Assembly: GCA_002304505.1 (NCBI GenBank)
Contig: NCEH01000068.1
Coordinates: 1-34,263, forward strand
DNA length: 34,263 nt
Source: Rhizobiales bacterium 32-66-11
Lineage (GTDB): Bacteria > Pseudomonadota > Alphaproteobacteria > Rhizobiales > Xanthobacteraceae
Direction of reading: 5' to 3'
The notes under the pieces are model-generated. The model worked only from the letters and a program-made list of their open reading frames with translations. It had not been told where the DNA came from and ran no database searches. The number at the start of each line of letters is the position of its first letter. Position 1 is the first letter of the stretch. The position numbers were made by a program, and so were the translations under genes. Shown here piece after piece: positions 1-8,589 of the stretch.

Positions 1-1
1 C

Positions 2-910
2 GCCGCGGCGCAGGCGGCGGCCGCTGCCGCGCGCGCGCAGGGCACGCCAACCCGTGGCGCGCCGGGAAGCGCCGGCTCCGCCCGCCCGGCGGCTCAGCAA
101 TCCGCAGCGCCCCGCCAAGCCGCGCCCGCCCAAGCGGTCGCAGGAAACGCCGCTGCAGGAAACGCCGCCCCAGGACACGCCGCGCAAGGACATGCCGCGC
201 AAGCCGGCGCCGCGCGCGCCTCAGGCGGCGCGACAAGCCATCCGCCAGCCGTGCCAACGCTCTCTGCGGCTCCGCCCGACATGGCGGAAATGGCCGCGCG
301 GGACATGGCCCATGCGGCGGCGAGCCTGGAGGATCTGCGCGCCATCATGGAGGTGTTCGACGGCTGCCCCTTGAAGCGCACCGCCACCCGTATGGTGTTC
401 GCCGATGGCAATCCCGACGCGCGCATCATGTTCGTGGGCGAGGCGCCGGGGCGCGACGAGGATGAGCAGGGCCTTCCTTTCGTCGGCCGCTCGGGCCGGC
501 TGCTGGACCTGATGCTCGGGGCCATCGGGCTCGACCGCACCAGCGCCTATATCGCCAATGTGATTCCCTGGCGGCCGCCGGGAAACCGCACGCCGACCCC
601 GCAGGAAACCGCCATCTGCCTGCCGTTCATCCGCCGCCAGATCCAGCTGGCGGACCCCGATATCCTGGTGTGCCTCGGCGGCCCTTCGGCCCAGGCGCTG
701 CTGGCGGTGAGCGAGGGAATCACCAAGATGCGCGGACGGCTGGTGGATTATGATACCGGCACGCGGGTGATTCGCGCGCTGCCGACCTTTCACCCCGCCT
801 ATCTCCTGCGCACGCCCCTGGGCAAGCGGCTGGTGTGGCGCGACTTGCTGGCGGTGGAAGCCTTATTGGCCCAAGGCGCATCGCCCCAAAGCGGTGGAAA
901 GTCCGGCTGA
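2..910 (+). CDS. Family-4-type uracil-DNA glycosylase, 5' truncated by window edge
   Basis: Removes uracil from DNA to start base-excision repair. The frame is open from base 2, so the true start lies upstream; the GTG at 251 and ATG at 281 are internal possibilities only. The first ~80 visible residues are an Ala/Gly/Pro/Gln-rich linker encoded partly by 15-bp repeats. The catalytic domain follows, with GEAPGRDEDEQGLPFVGRSG (encoded about 437-496), NVIPWRPPGNRTPTP and the C-terminal HPAYLLR motif, all typical of family 4 and SPO1-polymerase-related glycosylases. A cysteine is present in CPLK and another in CLPF, but the usual second cysteine of a CxxC pair is a lysine here, so the Fe-S ligand set is not the textbook one. 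Alphaproteobacterial homologues carry the same kind of long linker after a short N-terminal helical piece (from memory). Convergent with the CYTH gene. Confidence 0.9.
   Translation, partial: AAAQAAAAAARAQGTPTRGAPGSAGSARPAAQQSAAPRQAAPAQAVAGNAAAGNAAPGHAAQGHAAQAGAARASGGATSHPPAVPTLSAAPPDMAEMAARDMAHAAASLEDLRAIMEVFDGCPLKRTATRMVFADGNPDARIMFVGEAPGRDEDEQGLPFVGRSGRLLDLMLGAIGLDRTSAYIANVIPWRPPGNRTPTPQETAICLPFIRRQIQLADPDILVCLGGPSAQALLAVSEGITKMRGRLVDYDTGTRVIRALPTFHPAYLLRTPLGKRLVWRDLLAVEALLAQGASPQSGGKSG
140..214 (+). repeat. Degenerate 15-bp tandem repeat in the glycosylase linker
   Basis: Five consecutive 15-bp units start at 140, 155, 170, 185 and 200. The first two are almost identical and encode AGNAA; the next two encode PGHAA and QGHAA; the fifth is diverged. 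The core CAGGA(A/C)AC(G)C resembles the core of the 15-bp repeats at 23409-23498, where it is read in another frame. Confidence 0.7.
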
Positions 911-939
911 CGCGCCGCGCGCCTCGCCTTCAGCGGTGG

Positions 940-955
940 GTCCCGTCAGCGGGAC
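940..955. other. Short hairpin in the convergent gap
   Basis: GTCCCG (940-945) and CGGGAC (950-955) form a perfect 6-bp stem with a TCAG loop, in the 63-nt gap between the convergent glycosylase and CYTH genes. No T-run follows on either side, so it is a weak terminator candidate only. Confidence 0.25.
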
Positions 956-973
956 GCCTTGCGGCAGGGCGGA

Positions 974-1456
974 TCAGAGGTCGGAGGATTCGTAGGAGCC
1001 GGTGATCGGCGCGCTGACCAGCGAGGAATTGCGGTAGCGCGGATCATCGGTCACTTCCTCGCCGATCCAGGGCGGGAGGGCGACCTGTTCCGTGGGATCG
1101 GCCAGCTCGATCTCGGCGACCACGAGGCCCTTGTTCTCGGCCTCGAACACATCGACGGTCCAGAGCTTGCCGGCGAAATCCACCTCGTAGCGGGTTTTCT
1201 CGATGAGCGGCTTCATGCACTGCTCGGCAAGCATCAGCTCGGCATGGTCGAGGGGGATTTCATATTCGAATTCGGGCCGGGACATGCCTTCCGTGCGGCC
1301 CTTGACCGTAATGAAGGCTTGGTCGCCCGCGCGGCGGATGCGCACCGTGCATTCGGGGCCGATGCACAAATATCCCTGCGAAAAGCGTGCGCCGCGCGCA
1401 TCCTCGCGCCAGGCGTCGGATGTCACCAGGAATTTCCGTTCGACTTCGACGGGCAT
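974..1456 (-). CDS. CYTH-domain protein (triphosphate tunnel metalloenzyme)
   Basis: 160 residues, one CYTH domain. The N-terminal ExExK signature is present (E4, E6, K8 in MPVEVERKF), followed by alternating charged strands (TVRIRR, FITVKG, EFEYEIPL, KTRYEVDF, WTVDVFEAENKGLVVAEIEL) that build the eight-strand tunnel binding triphosphates and metal. Family members hydrolyse inorganic tripolyphosphate or, less often, act as adenylate cyclases; substrate cannot be told from sequence. Length matches single-domain bacterial members (about 150-170). The 228-nt stretch upstream, up to the end of pyk, shows no further gene. Single-gene unit on the minus strand. Confidence 0.88.
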   Translation of the reverse strand: MPVEVERKFLVTSDAWREDARGARFSQGYLCIGPECTVRIRRAGDQAFITVKGRTEGMSRPEFEYEIPLDHAELMLAEQCMKPLIEKTRYEVDFAGKLWTVDVFEAENKGLVVAEIELADPTEQVALPPWIGEEVTDDPRYRNSSLVSAPITGSYESSDL

Positions 1457-1684
1457 GCGCGATCCAGATTATCGAGCGACGAACTCTCCCGCATCTGGAT
1501 CGAGGACGCTATCTCAAAAACATTTCTGGCCGTGCGCAGAAGGAGGACTGCGTCCAAAATAGCGCGCTTTGACTGTTTTATGCGACAAAATCTCAAGCCC
1601 CGCTGCGCGCGCAGGTTTTTATTTCTTCCAAGGCGCGCGCGGATTGCAGGCCGGGGGGCGCGGTGGCCACCCGGCCGAAGGCGT

Positions 1685-3012
1685 TCAGCTCTGCACGCCG
1701 TCGAATTTGCTCGGCGGGTTGGTGTCGCCGATGGTCGTCACGCGCATGATGTTGGTGGTGCCGGGCTTGGCGAACGGCACGCCGGCGGTGATGGCGAGGC
1801 GGTCGCCCGGCTTGCCGAGATCCTCTTCCACCGCAATGCGCACCGCCGTGTCCACCATCTCGCCGAACGAGTGGATGTCTTCTTCCACATGAACCGCATG
1901 GACGCCGTAGGAGAGCGCGAGGCGGCGGGCGGTCTCCAGGCTGGTGGTGATGCCGAGGATCGGCATCGGCGGGCGCTCGCGCGCGGCGCGCAGCGCCGTG
2001 GTGCCGGAGAGGGTGTAGGCGACGAGGGCGGAGGCATCCACCGCGATGGCGGTCTGATAGGTGGCCTTGGTCACCGCGTCGCCGATGGTCTTGCCCCATT
2101 CGGCCTGGGTGGCGTCGAGCGTCTGGCGATAGCCGGGGTCGCGCTCCACATGGCGGATGATGTCATCCATGAAGGCGACCGCTTCCACCGGATATTGCCC
2201 GGCCGCGCTTTCGGCCGAGAGCATCACGCAATCCGCGCCCTCATAGACGGCGGTGGCGACGTCGGAGACTTCGGCGCGGGTGGGGACCGGCGCGGTGATC
2301 ATGCTTTCCAGCATCTGGGTCGCCACGATCACCGGCTTTCCGTAGCGGCGCGATTCCGCGATCATGCGCTTCTGGATCGCCGGGATCTCGGGCAGGGAGA
2401 GTTCGACGCCGAGGTCGCCGCGCGCCACCATGATCGAGTCGGAGAGCTTCACCAGCTCGGTGAGATGCTCCACCGCCGCCGGCTTCTCCATCTTCAGCAT
2501 GATGGCGGCGCCGCGATCGCCGATCAGCGCGCGCGCCTCATGGATGTCGTCGGGGCGCTGCACGAACGAGAGCGCGATCCACTCGACGCCGAGATTGCAG
2601 GCGAAATCGAGATCCTTGCGGTCCTTCTCCGTCAGCGGGGAGAGCGGCAGGACCACGTCGGGAATGTTGAAGCCCTTGTTGTTCGAGAGCTTCGTACCGC
2701 TGATGACCTGGGCATCCAGCCAGCCGGGGCCCTTGGCCACCACTTTGAGCCGCACCTTGCCGTCGTCGCACAGCACGGTGGAGCCGATCACCAGCGCCTC
2801 GATGATGTCGGGATGGGGGATCGGCACGCGATTTGTTCCAGCGCGCGGATGCGGGCGAGCACCTCGCCGTGGTTTTCCTGGGTGCCGTGGCTGAAGTTGA
2901 GGCGGAACACATCCACCCCGGCCAGGTATAATTCCTTCAGCTTTTCCGGGCTGTTGGAGGCGGGCCCGACGGTCGCCACGATCTTGGTGGCACGCGCGCG
3001 CTTCGTCGACAT
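1685..3012 (-). pseudogene. pyk: Pyruvate kinase, broken by an internal frame-shifting deletion
   Basis: Pyruvate kinase converts phosphoenolpyruvate and ADP to pyruvate and ATP. The start is clear: ATG at 3012 behind GGGAGGAG, opening with [16 protein letters not shown] and VFRLNFSHG. The frame runs to RIRALEQ and then hits unrelated sequence and a stop at 2788. The rest of the enzyme is in another frame from about 2833: [55 protein letters not shown] and GADCVMLSAESAAGQYPVEA, through to the C-terminal domain. Between the two parts the family's roughly 47-residue stretch with the ADLQGPKLRVG motif is absent, so about 140 nt (1 modulo 3) are gone. No full-length enzyme can be made from this sequence as given. 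Last gene of gcl-hyi-glxR-pyk, where it would complete glyoxylate-to-pyruvate conversion. Genuine deletion or assembly error cannot be separated here. Confidence 0.85.
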
Positions 3013-3174
3013 TCTCGTCTCCTCCCGTTGATGCGTTCGGTTGGCCGCCCGCTGATCTGGATCCGGCCGATGGTCGCGGCTTCTTGAGGCTTGGGCAGGG
3101 CTGGCGCCATCCGGCGTTCGTCCCTGCCCGCCCGTCCCGGCTTGGCCGGGGGTATCGCATTTACATAAAGGTCC

Positions 3175-3202
3175 TAGCCGAAAGTTCTATGACTTTCGGC
3201 TA
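3175..3202. other. Perfect 11-bp inverted repeat between glxR and pyk
   Basis: TAGCCGAAAGT (3175-3185) and ACTTTCGGCTA (3192-3202) are exact inverted repeats with a 6-nt spacer. It lies 13 nt past the glxR stop and about 165 nt before the pyk start. Neither side has a clean T-run (on the minus strand the stem is followed by GGACCTTTATG), so it may be an operator or mRNA-processing hairpin as well as a terminator. Confidence 0.5.
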
Positions 3203-3215
3203 AGCTTGGGCTTTT

Positions 3216-4094
3216 TCAGGCGACGTCGTGATTGGCCAGCAGTTCCAGGGCCTGCACCATGGCGGAATGGTCGAGCTTGCCGCCACCACGGGCCGCAACC
3301 GCATTGAACAATTCCTGGGCGGTGGCGGTGTTGGGCAGCGCGATCTGCAGCGCGCGGGCCGAGGAGAGCGCCAGATTGAGGTCCTTCTGGTGCAGCTCGA
3401 TGCGGAAGCCGGGGCCGAAATTGCGCGTCACGATGCGCTCGCCATGCACTTCCAGGATGCGCGAATTGGCGAACCCGCCCATCAGCGCCTGGCGCACCTT
3501 CGCCGGATCGGCGCCGGCCTTGGAAGCAAACAGCAGCGCCTCGCTCACCGCCTCGATGGTGAGGGCGACGATGATCTGGTTCGCGACCTTGGTGGTCTGC
3601 CCGTCGCCATTGCCGCCGACGAGGGTGATGTTCTTGCCCATCTTCTCGAACAGAGGCTTCACCTTTTCGAAGGCGGCATCGGGGCCGCCGACCATGATGG
3701 TGAGGGAGGCGGCCTTGGCGCCCACATCGCCGCCCGAGACCGGGGCGTCGAGGTAATCGCAGCCGAGCGCATTGATCTTTTCTGCGAACTTCTTGGTCTC
3801 CACCGGCGAGATGGAGCTCATGTCCACCACGATCTTGCCGGCGGTGAGGCCCTCGGCGACGCCGCCCTTGCCGAACAGGGCTTCGTCCACGTGCGGCGTA
3901 TCGGGCACCATGAGGATGATGATGTCGGCATTCTTCGCCACTTCGGCCGAGGAGGCGACGGCGGTCGCGCCCTTGTCGGTGACTTCGGCGGGGATCTTGA
4001 ACACGTCATAGACGAACAGCGTGTGCCCGGCGTCGATGAGGTGGTTGGCCATGGGGGTGCCCATGATGCCGAGACCGATGAAACCCACGTTCAT
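3216..4094 (-). CDS. glxR: 2-hydroxy-3-oxopropionate (tartronate semialdehyde) reductase
   Basis: Reduces tartronate semialdehyde, the product of glyoxylate carboligase, to glycerate with NAD(P)H. 292 residues, full family length. The N-terminal Rossmann motif is G7-L-G9-I-M-G12, the substrate loop DAPVSGG is at 116-122, and the catalytic lysine is K169 in GQTTKVANQ with N172 after it, as in the beta-hydroxyacid dehydrogenase family. The C-terminal helical domain holds the usual F-x-L-H-Q-K-D-L-N-L-A segment. It sits 93 nt after hyi in the gcl operon, which separates it from the related 3-hydroxyisobutyrate dehydrogenases. No sign of damage, unlike gcl and pyk on either side of the pair. Confidence 0.93.
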   Translation of the reverse strand: MNVGFIGLGIMGTPMANHLIDAGHTLFVYDVFKIPAEVTDKGATAVASSAEVAKNADIIILMVPDTPHVDEALFGKGGVAEGLTAGKIVVDMSSISPVETKKFAEKINALGCDYLDAPVSGGDVGAKAASLTIMVGGPDAAFEKVKPLFEKMGKNITLVGGNGDGQTTKVANQIIVALTIEAVSEALLFASKAGADPAKVRQALMGGFANSRILEVHGERIVTRNFGPGFRIELHQKDLNLALSSARALQIALPNTATAQELFNAVAARGGGKLDHSAMVQALELLANHDVA

Positions 4095-4187
4095 GTGCGT
4101 ATCTCCTGGATTGATTTCACCCCCGCCGGGCGGGGCAGGGGCGTTTGATTTGCGGCCGGAGCCGAGGGTGTCCGGCCCGCGGACGGC

Positions 4188-4964
4188 TTACTGGTAATCC
4201 TTGATCCAGCCGATGCCTTCATCGGTGGTGGTCTTGGGCTTGTATTCGCAGCCGATCCAGCCGGTGTAGCCGGCCTCGTCGATGGCTTTCAGCACGAACG
4301 GATAATTGATCTCGCCCGTGCCCGGCTCGCCGCGTCCGGGATTGTCCGCCAGCTGGATATGCTTGATGCGGGCAAGGTTGGCGCGGATCGTGGGGACGAG
4401 GTCCCCTTCCATGATCTGCATGTGGTAGATGTCGTACTGGAAGAAGATGTCGTCCGCACCCACTTCGTCGAACAGCGCCAGCGACTGCTTGGTGTTGGTG
4501 AGGTAGAAGCCGGGGATGTCGCGGGTATTGATGGCTTCCGCCACCAGCGGGATGCCCGCTTTCTTCATTTCAGCGGCGGCGAACTTAAGGTTCGACACCA
4601 AGGTCTCGTGCACCTTTTCCGCCGGCACGTCCTTGGGGGTGAGGCCCACCAGCACGTTCAGCGTCTGCGTGCCGAGCACCTTGGCATATTCGATGCCCTT
4701 GCCGACGCTGTCCTGGAATTCGCCGACCCGGTCCGGCAGCACGGCGATGCCGCGCTCGCCCTTGGCCCAGTCGCCGGCGGGCAGGTTGTGGAGCGCCTGG
4801 GTCAGGCCGTTCTCCTTGAGCTTCTCGGCGAGCTGCTCGGCGGGATAGGCATAGGGAAACAGATATTCGACGCCCTTGAAGCCCACCGACGCCGCCTTGG
4901 CGAAGCGTTCGGTGAAATCAAGCTCGTTCCAGAGCATTGTGAGATTCGCTGCGAGTTTGGGCAT
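4188..4964 (-). CDS. hyi: Hydroxypyruvate isomerase
   Basis: Interconverts hydroxypyruvate and tartronate semialdehyde. 258 residues, the same length as E. coli Hyi. It is a xylose-isomerase-like TIM barrel: the metal-binding glutamates are visible as E143 (VAEAINTRDIPGF) and E240 (GWIGCEYKP), with D178 and H181 in QYDIYHMQ and the loop DNPGRGEPGTGEINY near 207-221. Start ATG 4964 follows GGAGAGGTGA. The 256-nt stretch between hyi and gcl is GC-rich with short G/C dyads and no gene; I see no clear terminator in it, so co-transcription with gcl is likely. Intact member of a damaged pathway operon. Confidence 0.93.
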   Translation of the reverse strand: MPKLAANLTMLWNELDFTERFAKAASVGFKGVEYLFPYAYPAEQLAEKLKENGLTQALHNLPAGDWAKGERGIAVLPDRVGEFQDSVGKGIEYAKVLGTQTLNVLVGLTPKDVPAEKVHETLVSNLKFAAAEMKKAGIPLVAEAINTRDIPGFYLTNTKQSLALFDEVGADDIFFQYDIYHMQIMEGDLVPTIRANLARIKHIQLADNPGRGEPGTGEINYPFVLKAIDEAGYTGWIGCEYKPKTTTDEGIGWIKDYQ

Positions 4965-5220
4965 TCACCTCTCCGCTGGCTTAGCCTGCCTTTTGGACGT
5001 TTGCGCTCAACTCCCCGGCGGAAGGCAAGATCCGCGTCGGGTTGGTCTTGGGTCGGCCGGTCCCCGGCCGCGGTCGCGCCGGCCCTGTTGCAGGGATGGA
5101 GCAGCGCGGCAGGGCCCGTTTGGAGCCTGCCGCCGCAGCACGAGGCGCCGACGGCATCACTTCGCCCGCACGCGGCCGGCGGGAGCCGGCTGCAGCGGGA
5201 CGGTGCAAAGCTTTAGCAGA

Positions 5221-6890
5221 TCACTCCGCCGGCTCAACCTGCCGCACTTGGTCCACCGGCACGTCGAGGATCTCCTCGAACTCGTTGATCTTGTCGATCT
5301 CGACGCCCATGGCGATGTTGGTGACGCGCTCCAGGATGAATTCCAGCACCACCGGCACCTGATGCTCCTGCATCAGTTTCTCGGCAGTGATGAAGGCATC
5401 CTTGAACTCGTTCGGGGTGCGCACGCGGATCGCCTTGCAGCCGAGGCCCTCGGCCACCGCCACGTGATCCACGCCATAGGCGCCGATCTCTTCGGAATTG
5501 ATGTTGTCGAACGAGAGCGAGACCTCGAAATCCATCTCGAAGCCGCGCTGCGCCTGGCGGATCAGCCCGAGGTAGGAATTGTTCACCACCACGTGCAGAT
5601 AGGGCAGCTTGTGCTGGGCGCCCACCGCCAGTTCCTCGATCAGGAACTGGAAGTCGTAATCGCCCGAGAGCGCGACGATCTTCGCGTCCGGCCGGGCCGC
5701 GCGCACGCCGAGGGCGGCGGGCAGGGTCCAGCCGAGCGGGCCGGCCTGACCGCAATTGATCCAGTGGCGCGGGTTGTAGACGTTCAGGAACTGCGCGCCG
5801 GCGATCTGCGAGAGGCCGATGGTGGTGACATAGGTGACGTCGCGGCCGAGCGCCTCGTTCATCTCCTCATAGACCCGTTGCGGCTTCAACGGCACGTTGT
5901 CGTAATGCGACTTGCGCAGCATGGTCTGCTTGCGCATGAGGCATTCGTCGGCCCATTTGGAATAGTCGGGCAGCTTGCCGGCGGCCTTCCATTCCTTGGC
6001 GATGGCGACGAACAGCTCCAGCGCCGCCTTGGCGTCGGAGACGATGCCGAAATCGGGGCCGAACACGCGGCCGATCTGGGTCGGCTCGATGTCCACATGC
6101 ACGAACTTGCGGCCCTTGGTGTAGACCTCGACCGAGCCGGTGTGGCGGTTGGCCCAGCGGTTGCCGATGCCGAGCACGAAGTCGGAGGCCAGCATGTTCG
6201 CATTGCCGTAGCGGTGCGCAGTCTGCAGGCCGCACATGCCGGCCATCAGCGGGTGATCGTCGGGAATGGTGCCCCAGCCCATGAGGGTGGGGATGACCGG
6301 CACGCCGGTCACTTCGGCCAGTTCCACCAGCAGGTCGGAGGCGTCCGCATTGATGATGCCGCCGCCGGCGACGATCAGCGGGCGCTCGGACGAGAGCAGG
6401 AATTCGAGGCCCTTCTCGGCCTGGGCGCGGGTCGCCTTGGGCTTGTAGACGGGCAGGGGCTCATAGGTGCTCTCGTCGAATTCGATCTCGGCGAGCTGCA
6501 CGTCGATGGGCAGGTCGATCAGCACCGGGCCGGGGCGGCCGGAGCGCATGACGTGGAAGGCCTGCTGGAACACCATGGGCACCAGCGCCGGCTCGCGCAC
6601 GGTGACCGCCCATCCGCCGAGGCGGAATAGAGGCCGGTGATCATGTCGGTGCCGGCGGGCCCGGACGTGCCGATGCACACGCCGATATTGCCGGCCACCG
6701 CCCGGGTATAGCCCTCGGCCATGTGGGAGGCGCCTTCCACGTGGCGCGCCAGCACGTGGCGGATGGAGCCGCGCAGCTTCATGGCGGAATAAAGCGGGTT
6801 GATGGCCGCGCCGGGAACACCGAAGGCGCAGGTGATGCCTTCCTTCTCGAGAACGCGGACGGCGGCGTCTATGGCACGCATGCGGGGCAT
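5221..6890 (-). pseudogene. gcl: Glyoxylate carboligase, broken by a 106-nt internal deletion
   Basis: Glyoxylate carboligase (ThDP and FAD dependent) condenses two glyoxylates to tartronate semialdehyde and CO2. Start ATG 6890 ([18 protein letters not shown]) lies behind GGGAGGACACC. The frame is canonical to [13 protein letters not shown], then joins in another frame directly to [19 protein letters not shown] (junction about 6613-6620). Compared with E. coli Gcl the missing piece is 35 residues, from SIPILCITGQ to AKPVSK. The present 1670 nt plus 106 nt would give exactly 592 codons, the family length, so a 106-nt loss is well supported. The remainder is normal, including the ThDP motif GDYDF...NN near 5580-5660 and the C-terminus [18 protein letters not shown]. 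First gene of the operon. Real mutation or assembly collapse cannot be told apart from sequence. Confidence 0.9.
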
Positions 6891-6931
6891 GGTGTCCTCC
6901 CTGTTTCTGAATTGTCCCCTGGATACTCCCG

Positions 6932-6984
6932 TGCCTTTCGTTCCACTATCGAAGATATGGAACGACATTGATGCCGAAAAGGCA
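6932..6984. promoter_or_regulatory. Nested dyad upstream of gcl, candidate operator
   Basis: Inner element 6939-6964: CGTTCCA, one unpaired C, TATC, then GAA, then GATATGGAACG, giving about 11 paired bases per arm. Outer element: TGCCTTT (6932-6938) and AAAGGCA (6978-6984) are exact inverted repeats around it. The inner dyad ends about 49 nt before the gcl start. The TTCCA/TGGAA half-sites recall IclR-type operators; gcl is under the IclR-family repressor AllR in enterobacteria. No regulator gene is present here. Assignment to a family is inference. Confidence 0.5.
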
Positions 6985-7126
6985 AAGATGGCAAAAAAGC
7001 CGTGTCGGCTGAATAGTTTGGCGCTGCAGCATGTGCGCTGCGAAAGGGGTTTGGGCGGGCTTGGTGCCGCGCGGGAGGGGAAGGCGGGCGCTGGGCGGGG
7101 AGGGGGCGAGAGCATTACTCCGCAAC

Positions 7127-7162
7127 GCAAAACGGCGGCCGGACCGTTCGTCCGCCGCCGTT
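7127..7162 (-). terminator. Rho-independent terminator after the MmgE/PrpD gene
   Basis: AACGGCGGCCGGAC (7131-7144) pairs with GTCCGCCGCCGTT (7150-7162) over 13 bp with one bulged C and a 5-nt loop. On the minus strand the stem is followed by TTTTGCG. It lies 57 nt after the minus-strand stop at 7219. The rest of 6891-7218 (328 nt, no gene) holds the gcl promoter region and its dyad. Confidence 0.7.
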
Positions 7163-7218
7163 GTGATGTGCCCGCCGCGCGCCCCTCCTCGGAGCGCGCG
7201 GGCGCCGATGATCCCGCC

Positions 7219-8589
7219 TCAGCCGCGCGCCAGGGCCGCCACTTGCGCCATGTCGGCGATGTCCGTGCTCTGCAGCAGGCTGCGCGCGAGGTCCGGGGTC
7301 TTCTCCCCAAGCACCGGCTTCACCAGCGTGGTGAATTTCGCGGAAAGCGCCGCGTCGGCGGGAAACAGGTCGGGTTCGCCCGAGGGGTCGGGAATGTCCA
7401 GCTCGAACGTGCTGCCGGTCGTGGTCACGGTGAGGCGCGCGCCGAACGGATGGGCGCGGCCTTCGAGCGCCGCATCGGCCTCCACGTCGATACGATCGCA
7501 CATGGCCTCAATGGCGGGATCGCCGAGCCGGTCGTAATCGTCCCAACCGAAGGCGCCCTGGTCGAGCGCGACGGCAGCGGTGAAGGGCATGGAGAATTGC
7601 CCGTCCACCACCGTGCGTGCCCGGCGCTTTTCCGCCAGAGGCGCGCCGGTGAGCGTGATGCCGTTGGGATGCAGGCCCACGCGCACCTTCACGATGTCGG
7701 CGCCGGTGAGATGGTGTTCGGCCCGCAGCGACAGCAGCCCATCGAGGGCGGCATGGGTATAGCGGCAGCTGGGATAGGGCTTCAGCCCGATCTTCATGGT
7801 CTCGTACACGGTGCCGAGGTCGCGCACCGCCTTGGCGGGGTCTGCGCCGTCGCTATAGCCGTGCAGGAAACCGTGCTTGCCCTCGATGGCGTCCGAGGCG
7901 CCCTTGAAGCCCTCGGCCGAAAGGGTGGCGGCGATCAGCCCGTTCATGGCCGCCGCGCCCACTTGGTAGCGCTTGTTCCAGGCGCCATTGACCAGGAATT
8001 GCAGCGACCCCGCCGCCTGGCTCGCCGCCACCCCGAAGGCGCAGGCGATGCGCGCGGCATCGAGCCCCAGCAGCTTGCCGGCCGCCGCCGCGGCGCCGAA
8101 CGTGCCGGCGGTGGCCGTGGGATGAAAGCCGCGCGCATAATGCACCGTGGGATCAAGCGCGACGCCGAGCCGGCAGCACACTTCATAGCCGGCAATCACG
8201 GCGGTGATGAAATCGCGCCCGCTGGCCCCCGTCATCTCGGCCGCGGCGAAGGCGGCGCAGACCACCGGCGCGCTCGGATGCAGCGAGGATTCCGCATGGG
8301 TGTCGTCGAAATCCAGCGAATGGCCGTAGACGCCGTTCAGCAGCGCGGCGATGGCTGGCGCATAGGTGCGCGTGGCGCCCACCACGGTGCAGGCGCCGGG
8401 GCCGTCGAGGCCGAGCCGGGCGAGCATGGCGCGCACGCTGGCGCTGGATTCCGCATCCGCCCCGCCGCGCGCGATATTGCCGAAGAAGTCGAGCACCAGC
8501 CGTTCGGCCCGCGCCACCACCTCCGTGGGGAGGTCGGCGAAGGCGAGATCGGCGACATAGCGGGCGAGGATGTTGGTTTCGTCGCTCAT
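7219..8589 (-). CDS. MmgE/PrpD family protein of the C5-dicarboxylate cluster
   Basis: 456 residues, full length. The family holds 2-methylcitrate dehydratase, cis-aconitate decarboxylase (ACOD1/IRG1, CadA) and isomerase-like members acting on small tricarboxylates. Visible conserved residues are D93 and T97 in LDFDDTH, H104 in LHPSAPVV, H156 in [20 protein letters not shown]206 in WNKRYQVG and H279 in [11 protein letters not shown]. They line up closely with the ACOD1 active-site set as I recall it (D93, T97, H103, H159, K207, H277), but most family members share them. The ATG at 8589 overlaps the stop of the CitE-like gene in an ATGA, so the two are translationally coupled. An orthologous MmgE/PrpD gene of unknown role sits in the Pseudomonas itaconate operon. 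The actual substrate is unknown. Confidence 0.85.
   Translation of the reverse strand: MSDETNILARYVADLAFADLPTEVVARAERLVLDFFGNIARGGADAESSASVRAMLARLGLDGPGACTVVGATRTYAPAIAALLNGVYGHSLDFDDTHAESSLHPSAPVVCAAFAAAEMTGASGRDFITAVIAGYEVCCRLGVALDPTVHYARGFHPTATAGTFGAAAAAGKLLGLDAARIACAFGVAASQAAGSLQFLVNGAWNKRYQVGAAAMNGLIAATLSAEGFKGASDAIEGKHGFLHGYSDGADPAKAVRDLGTVYETMKIGLKPYPSCRYTHAALDGLLSLRAEHHLTGADIVKVRVGLHPNGITLTGAPLAEKRRARTVVDGQFSMPFTAAVALDQGAFGWDDYDRLGDPAIEAMCDRIDVEADAALEGRAHPFGARLTVTTTGSTFELDIPDPSGEPDLFPADAALSAKFTTLVKPVLGEKTPDLARSLLQSTDIADMAQVAALARG

Noticed and set aside
959..3031. Very long plus-strand open frame opposite CYTH and pyk
   Set aside because: Antisense shadow of high-GC genes; composition is H/G/D/R-rich without motifs, and the minus strand encodes clear CYTH and pyruvate kinase sequences.
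3151..3162. GGTATCGCATTT shared with 24672-24683 as a second copy of the interspersed repeat
   Set aside because: Similarity ends after 12 bases; too short to call a copy.
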